Below, piece after piece: positions 60,651-64,000 of a DNA stretch of 64,000 nt. Made by a program: the position numbers and the translations under genes. Location of the stretch: positions 186,001 through 250,000 of the forward strand of contig CANLUH010000005.1 of the NCBI GenBank assembly GCA_947494205.1. Reading direction: 5' to 3'. The first letter of the stretch is position 1; each line of letters begins with the position of its first letter. The notes under the pieces were generated by a model. The model searched no databases, was not told the origin of the DNA, and saw nothing but the letters and a program-made list of their open reading frames with translations. The DNA comes from an uncultured Flavobacteriaceae bacterium. GTDB lineage: Bacteria > Bacteroidota > Bacteroidia > Flavobacteriales > Flavobacteriaceae.

Positions 60651-62843
60651 GTGAAAAGTGAAATACATTTAGCCCTAAAGAAGTATTTTGGGTTTAGTGA
60701 CTTTAAAGGTCTACAAGAATCTGTGGTAGAAAGTATTATGGGTAACCAAAATACATTCGTTATCATGCCTACAGGTGGCGGTAAATCTTTATGTTACCAA
60801 TTACCCGCTTTAATGAAGGAAGGAACAGCAATTGTGGTATCGCCATTAATTGCTTTAATGAAAAATCAAGTCGATGCTATTAGAGGTCTCTCGGACGAAA
60901 CTGGAATAGCACACGTACTTAACTCATCTCTAAATAAAACAGAAGTAAAGCAAGTAAAAGAGGATATTACCAATGGTATTACAAAACTGCTTTATGTGGC
61001 GCCAGAATCTCTAACCAAAGAAGAAAATGTAGACTTCCTACGGTCTGTGAAAATTTCTTTTATGGCAGTAGACGAAGCACACTGTATTAGTGAATGGGGA
61101 CATGATTTTAGACCAGAATACAGAAATCTTAGAAATATTATAGAACGTATTGGAGATAATATTCCAATTATTGGTTTAACGGCAACGGCAACACCTAAAG
61201 TACAAGAAGATATTCTTAAAAACTTAAGGATGGGAGATGCAAAAACCTTTAAAGCATCGTTTAATAGACCTAATTTATATTACGAGATTCGACCAAAAAC
61301 TAAAAATGTAGATTCCGATATTATTCGTTTTGTAAAGCAAAACGAAGGTAAAACAGGAATTGTATATTGTTTAAGTAGAAAACGAGTAGAAGAATTAGCT
61401 CAAGTACTACAAGTTAATGGTATAAAAGCATTGCCATACCATGCTGGTTTAGACGCAAAAACAAGAGCAAAACATCAAGACATGTTTTTAATGGAAGATG
61501 TAGATGTTGTTGTTGCTACCATAGCTTTTGGTATGGGGATTGACAAGCCAGATGTTCGATTTGTAATACACCACGATATTCCTAAAAGTATAGAAAGTTA
61601 TTACCAAGAAACTGGTCGAGCAGGACGTGATGGTGGAGAAGGACATTGTTTAGCATATTACGCCTATAAAGACATAGAGAAACTAGAAAAGTTTATGTCA
61701 GGTAAGCCAGTAGCTGAACAAGAAATAGGGCATGCATTACTTCAAGAAGTTGTTGCTTTTGCCGAAACATCCATGTCTAGACGAAAGTTTATTCTACACT
61801 ATTTTGGCGAAGAGTTTGATAATGCAACGGGAGAAGGAGGCGATTTAGATGATAATATGCGTCACCCTAAAAAGCAACAAGAAGCTAAGGATGATGTAAA
61901 ACTTTTAATAGAAATAGTACAAGCAACCAATGCAAAATATAAATCGAAAGATTTAGTAAATGTTATTACAGGAAAAGAGAATGCTTTAATAAAATCTCAT
62001 AAAACAGAAGCGAAGCCATTTTTTGGAAAAGGAAAGTATAAAACCGATAAATACTGGATGGCATTAATTCGCCAAGTTCTTGTGGCAGGATATTTAAAGA
62101 AAGATATAGAAACTTATGGTGTAATAAAAGTAAAGCCCGAAGGCGTTACTTTTGTTGAAAACCCTGTGTCGTTTATGATGACTGAAGATCATCTCTTCGA
62201 TGACAAACATGACGACAATATTATAACTGCAAACAAAGCAGGTGGAGCAGTGGTAGATAAAGCATTAATGGCAATGCTTAAAAATTTAAGAAAGACCAAT
62301 GCCAAAAAGTTAGGTGTACCACCTTTCGTTATTTTTCAAGACCCTTCTTTAGAAGACATGGCTCTTAAATATCCTATTACTCTACAAGAGTTAGGTAATG
62401 TACATGGCGTAGGAGAGGGAAAAGCAAAAAAATACGGAAAAGATTTTATAGCACTAATAGAAAAATATGTAGAAGATAATGATATAACACGCCCAGACGA
62501 TTTAGTAGTGAAATCTACAGGAAGCAACTCGGGTTTAAAGTTATATATTATTCAAAATGTAGATAGGAAATTGCCATTAACCGACATTTCTTCGGCGAAA
62601 GGAATGGAAATGCCTGCATTTATAAAAGAAATGGAAGCCATTGTATTCTCTGGTACAAAACTAAATATTAATTACTGGATAGATGATATTTTAGATGAAG
62701 ACCAACAAGAAGAATTGCACGACTATTTTATGGAATCTGAAACCGATAAAATAGATGTTGCCATGGAAGAGTTTGATGGTGATTATGAAGATGAAGAGCT
62801 ACGACTATATCGTATAAAATTTATTAGTGAAGTAGCAAACTAA
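60651..62843 (+). CDS. recQ: ATP-dependent DNA helicase RecQ
   Basis: A 730-residue helicase. Walker A is MPTGGGKS (K45), the DEAH box VDEAHCISEWGHDFR carries the RecQ aromatic-rich loop, and motif VI is QETGRAGRDG. The RQC zinc region that in E. coli has four Cys is not obvious here; an HRDC-like segment follows about residues 560-600 (VPPFVIFQDPSLEDMAL). The start is GTG at 60651. It unwinds branched DNA in recombination and fork repair. A hairpin terminator follows directly. Confidence 0.94.
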   Translation: MKSEIHLALKKYFGFSDFKGLQESVVESIMGNQNTFVIMPTGGGKSLCYQLPALMKEGTAIVVSPLIALMKNQVDAIRGLSDETGIAHVLNSSLNKTEVKQVKEDITNGITKLLYVAPESLTKEENVDFLRSVKISFMAVDEAHCISEWGHDFRPEYRNLRNIIERIGDNIPIIGLTATATPKVQEDILKNLRMGDAKTFKASFNRPNLYYEIRPKTKNVDSDIIRFVKQNEGKTGIVYCLSRKRVEELAQVLQVNGIKALPYHAGLDAKTRAKHQDMFLMEDVDVVVATIAFGMGIDKPDVRFVIHHDIPKSIESYYQETGRAGRDGGEGHCLAYYAYKDIEKLEKFMSGKPVAEQEIGHALLQEVVAFAETSMSRRKFILHYFGEEFDNATGEGGDLDDNMRHPKKQQEAKDDVKLLIEIVQATNAKYKSKDLVNVITGKENALIKSHKTEAKPFFGKGKYKTDKYWMALIRQVLVAGYLKKDIETYGVIKVKPEGVTFVENPVSFMMTEDHLFDDKHDDNIITANKAGGAVVDKALMAMLKNLRKTNAKKLGVPPFVIFQDPSLEDMALKYPITLQELGNVHGVGEGKAKKYGKDFIALIEKYVEDNDITRPDDLVVKSTGSNSGLKLYIIQNVDRKLPLTDISSAKGMEMPAFIKEMEAIVFSGTKLNINYWIDDILDEDQQEELHDYFMESETDKIDVAMEEFDGDYEDEELRLYRIKFISEVAN

Positions 62844-62850
62844 AAAATTA

Positions 62851-62886
62851 AAAAAAAAGCAATCTAAATTTAGATTGCTTTTTTGT
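62851..62886 (+). terminator. Intrinsic terminator after recQ
   Basis: gcaatctaaa and tttagattgc (62859-62878) form a perfect palindromic stem with A-run before and seven T after, 7 nt behind the recQ stop. It may also end the small - strand gene that stops at 62887. Confidence 0.85.
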
Positions 62887-63015
62887 TTAAGGATCGTCTT
62901 CCTCTTTCTCTAACTCAGCACTTGGATTATGCCCTACAGTAGTTAGTGTTCCTCGATTACCACCTAAAATAAGCTCCATATTATCAATTTTAAAAGCCAG
63001 AAGTTGTTTTAACAT
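62887..63015 (-). CDS. Small peptide with double-glycine motif (42 aa)
   Basis: An ATG-initiated frame of 42 residues: MLKQLLAFKIDNMELILGGN, then a short hydrophilic part RGTLTTVGHNPSAELEKEED ending in DP. The N-terminal part with Leu/Ile at regular spacing before LILGG looks like the leader of a double-glycine-processed peptide, as in Bacteroidota bacteriocin-like or signalling peptides. It ends exactly at the base of the recQ terminator, which can serve it in reverse. No transporter-peptidase gene is adjacent. Confidence 0.5.
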   Translation of the reverse strand: MLKQLLAFKIDNMELILGGNRGTLTTVGHNPSAELEKEEDDP

Positions 63016-63068
63016 AATTATTAATTTAAGATTAAGTATTAAAAATAATTAAAAGAATAGCAATTATG

Positions 63069-63076
63069 TATATTTG
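63069..63076 (+). promoter_or_regulatory. -7 box of the PPIase promoter
   Basis: tatatttg matches TAnnTTTG exactly, 35 nt before the ATG at 63112. The expected -33 region is A/T-rich without a clear box. Confidence 0.6.
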
Positions 63077-63111
63077 CAGCTTAAAATAAATACGTTTAAA
63101 AGAATATAGTT

Positions 63112-64000
63112 ATGCAAGACGGATTATACGCAAAATTTAATACTGCTAAAGGAGATATTTTAGTAGGTTTAGAATATCAAAAAACACCAGGTACAGTAGG
63201 TAACTTCGTAGCTTTAGCAGAAGGAAACATGGAAAACGCTGTTAAACCTCAAGGAACACCATATTACGATGGGTTAAAGTTTCATAGAGTAATTGCAGAT
63301 TTTATGATTCAAGGTGGTTGTCCTCAAGGAACAGGAACTGGAAATCCAGGCTATAAATTTGATGATGAATTTCATCCAGATTTAAAACACGATGGTCCTG
63401 GCGTATTATCTATGGCTAACTCTGGTCCAGGAACAAATGGAAGTCAATTTTTTATAACGCACGTGGCTACAGATTGGTTAGATGGTAACCATACTGTATT
63501 TGGAAAAGTAGTAGAAGGACAAGATGTTGTTGATGCTATTGCACAAGGCGATGAAATTAAAACATTAGAAATAGTAAGAGTTGGTGCAGATGCAGAAGCT
63601 TACAACGCTATTGAAGCTTTTAGAACGTTTGAAGGTGCTAGAGAAGCACGTATAGCAGAAGAAAGAGCAGCAAAAGCAGCCGAATTAGATAAACATGCAG
63701 AAGGTTTTGATGCTACAGAAAGTGGTTTACGCTACAAAATTCTTCAAAAAGGAGATGGTGCTAAAGCAGAAAAAGGAAAAACAGTATCTGTACATTATAA
63801 AGGCGCTTTAGCTGATGGTACTGTATTCGATTCTTCATACAAACGTAATGACCCTATTGACTTTGTATTAGGTGTAGGCCAAGTTATCACAGGATGGGAT
63901 GAAGGTATTAGTTTATTAAACGTTGGAGATAAGGCACGTTTTGTAATCCCAAGTGATTTAGGTTATGGAGCTAGAGGAGGAGGACCAATACCTCCAAATG
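63112..64000 (+). CDS. Cyclophilin-FKBP fusion peptidyl-prolyl isomerase, 3' cut by window edge
   Basis: 296 codons are visible without a stop. Residues about 1-160 are a cyclophilin-type domain ([31 protein letters not shown]), and residues about 210-296 an FKBP-type domain ([37 protein letters not shown]), joined by an Ala/Glu-rich helix (about 165-205). There is no signal peptide, so both domains should act in the cytoplasm on newly made proteins. The FKBP domain is nearly complete at the window edge. Confidence 0.92.
   Translation, partial: MQDGLYAKFNTAKGDILVGLEYQKTPGTVGNFVALAEGNMENAVKPQGTPYYDGLKFHRVIADFMIQGGCPQGTGTGNPGYKFDDEFHPDLKHDGPGVLSMANSGPGTNGSQFFITHVATDWLDGNHTVFGKVVEGQDVVDAIAQGDEIKTLEIVRVGADAEAYNAIEAFRTFEGAREARIAEERAAKAAELDKHAEGFDATESGLRYKILQKGDGAKAEKGKTVSVHYKGALADGTVFDSSYKRNDPIDFVLGVGQVITGWDEGISLLNVGDKARFVIPSDLGYGARGGGPIPPN

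Overview
The window is AT-rich, tightly packed chromosomal DNA from a member of the Bacteroidota, most likely a marine-type Flavobacteriaceae. The evidence is: a 1118-residue SecA without the C-terminal zinc finger; secreted proteins ending in type IX secretion (T9SS) type A sorting domains; a PorV-family outer-membrane protein; a surface-lipoprotein signal; a DUF2795 protein; absence of Shine-Dalgarno sites; and several matches to the Bacteroidota -7 box TAnnTTTG. No rRNA, tRNA, CRISPR array, insertion sequence or prophage was found.

Region 1 (1-9470, + strand) is a secreted-protein island. It holds the C-terminal part of a CHAT (caspase-like) protein, an acidic-tail surface lipoprotein, a 1350-residue M6-like metalloprotease/beta-helix T9SS cargo, a tail-fibre-like coiled-coil protein and a phospholipase-C-like T9SS cargo. 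Two ~100-nt leader elements, before 1068 and before 6518, share conserved blocks at identical spacing, have compensatory stem changes and lack a recognisable housekeeping promoter. They are the best candidate for something undescribed here.

Region 2 (9490-16920, - strand) is housekeeping: secA, a DUF2795 protein, a corrinoid adenosyltransferase, a 41-residue membrane peptide outside usual size cut-offs, a methyltransferase and an ABC-F ATPase.

Region 3 (17025-50362, + strand) is a 33-kb surface-polysaccharide locus in one direction with ATGA-type overlaps. It encodes a Wza-like exporter, a Wzc-like tyrosine kinase with a (Tyr-Gly)8 tail, an NDP-sugar epimerase, a Wzm/Wzt ABC exporter with a carbohydrate-binding extension, an aminotransferase/NeuD-type acyltransferase pair, about thirteen glycosyltransferases, a CMP-nonulosonate synthetase-HAD phosphatase fusion, a short NeuB without SAF domain, a pyruvyltransferase, an MBOAT/SGNH acylation pair, two methyltransferases, an O-antigen ligase/polymerase and a WcaJ-type initiating transferase. 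Together these predict a long, decorated, sialic-acid-like (nonulosonate) glycan that is started on undecaprenyl phosphate, exported by the ABC transporter and probably ligated to a carrier. A 261-residue protein at 42717 resembles the GT42 sialyltransferase fold and may add the nonulosonate.

Region 4 (50369-57141) has an inward-reading trio (RHS-like secreted protein, Lnb/DUF4105 lipoprotein N-acyltransferase candidate, PorV2-like protein) and outward-reading pssA, a TerC-family protein, a tubby/LURP-like protein and an alpha/alpha-barrel-like membrane protein.

Region 5 (57142-64000) holds a 351-bp gap with two hairpins, then a kpsF-tatC-AhpD-like-lptB operon on the - strand divergent from recQ, a 42-residue peptide with a double-glycine motif, and the start of a cyclophilin-FKBP fusion cut by the window edge.
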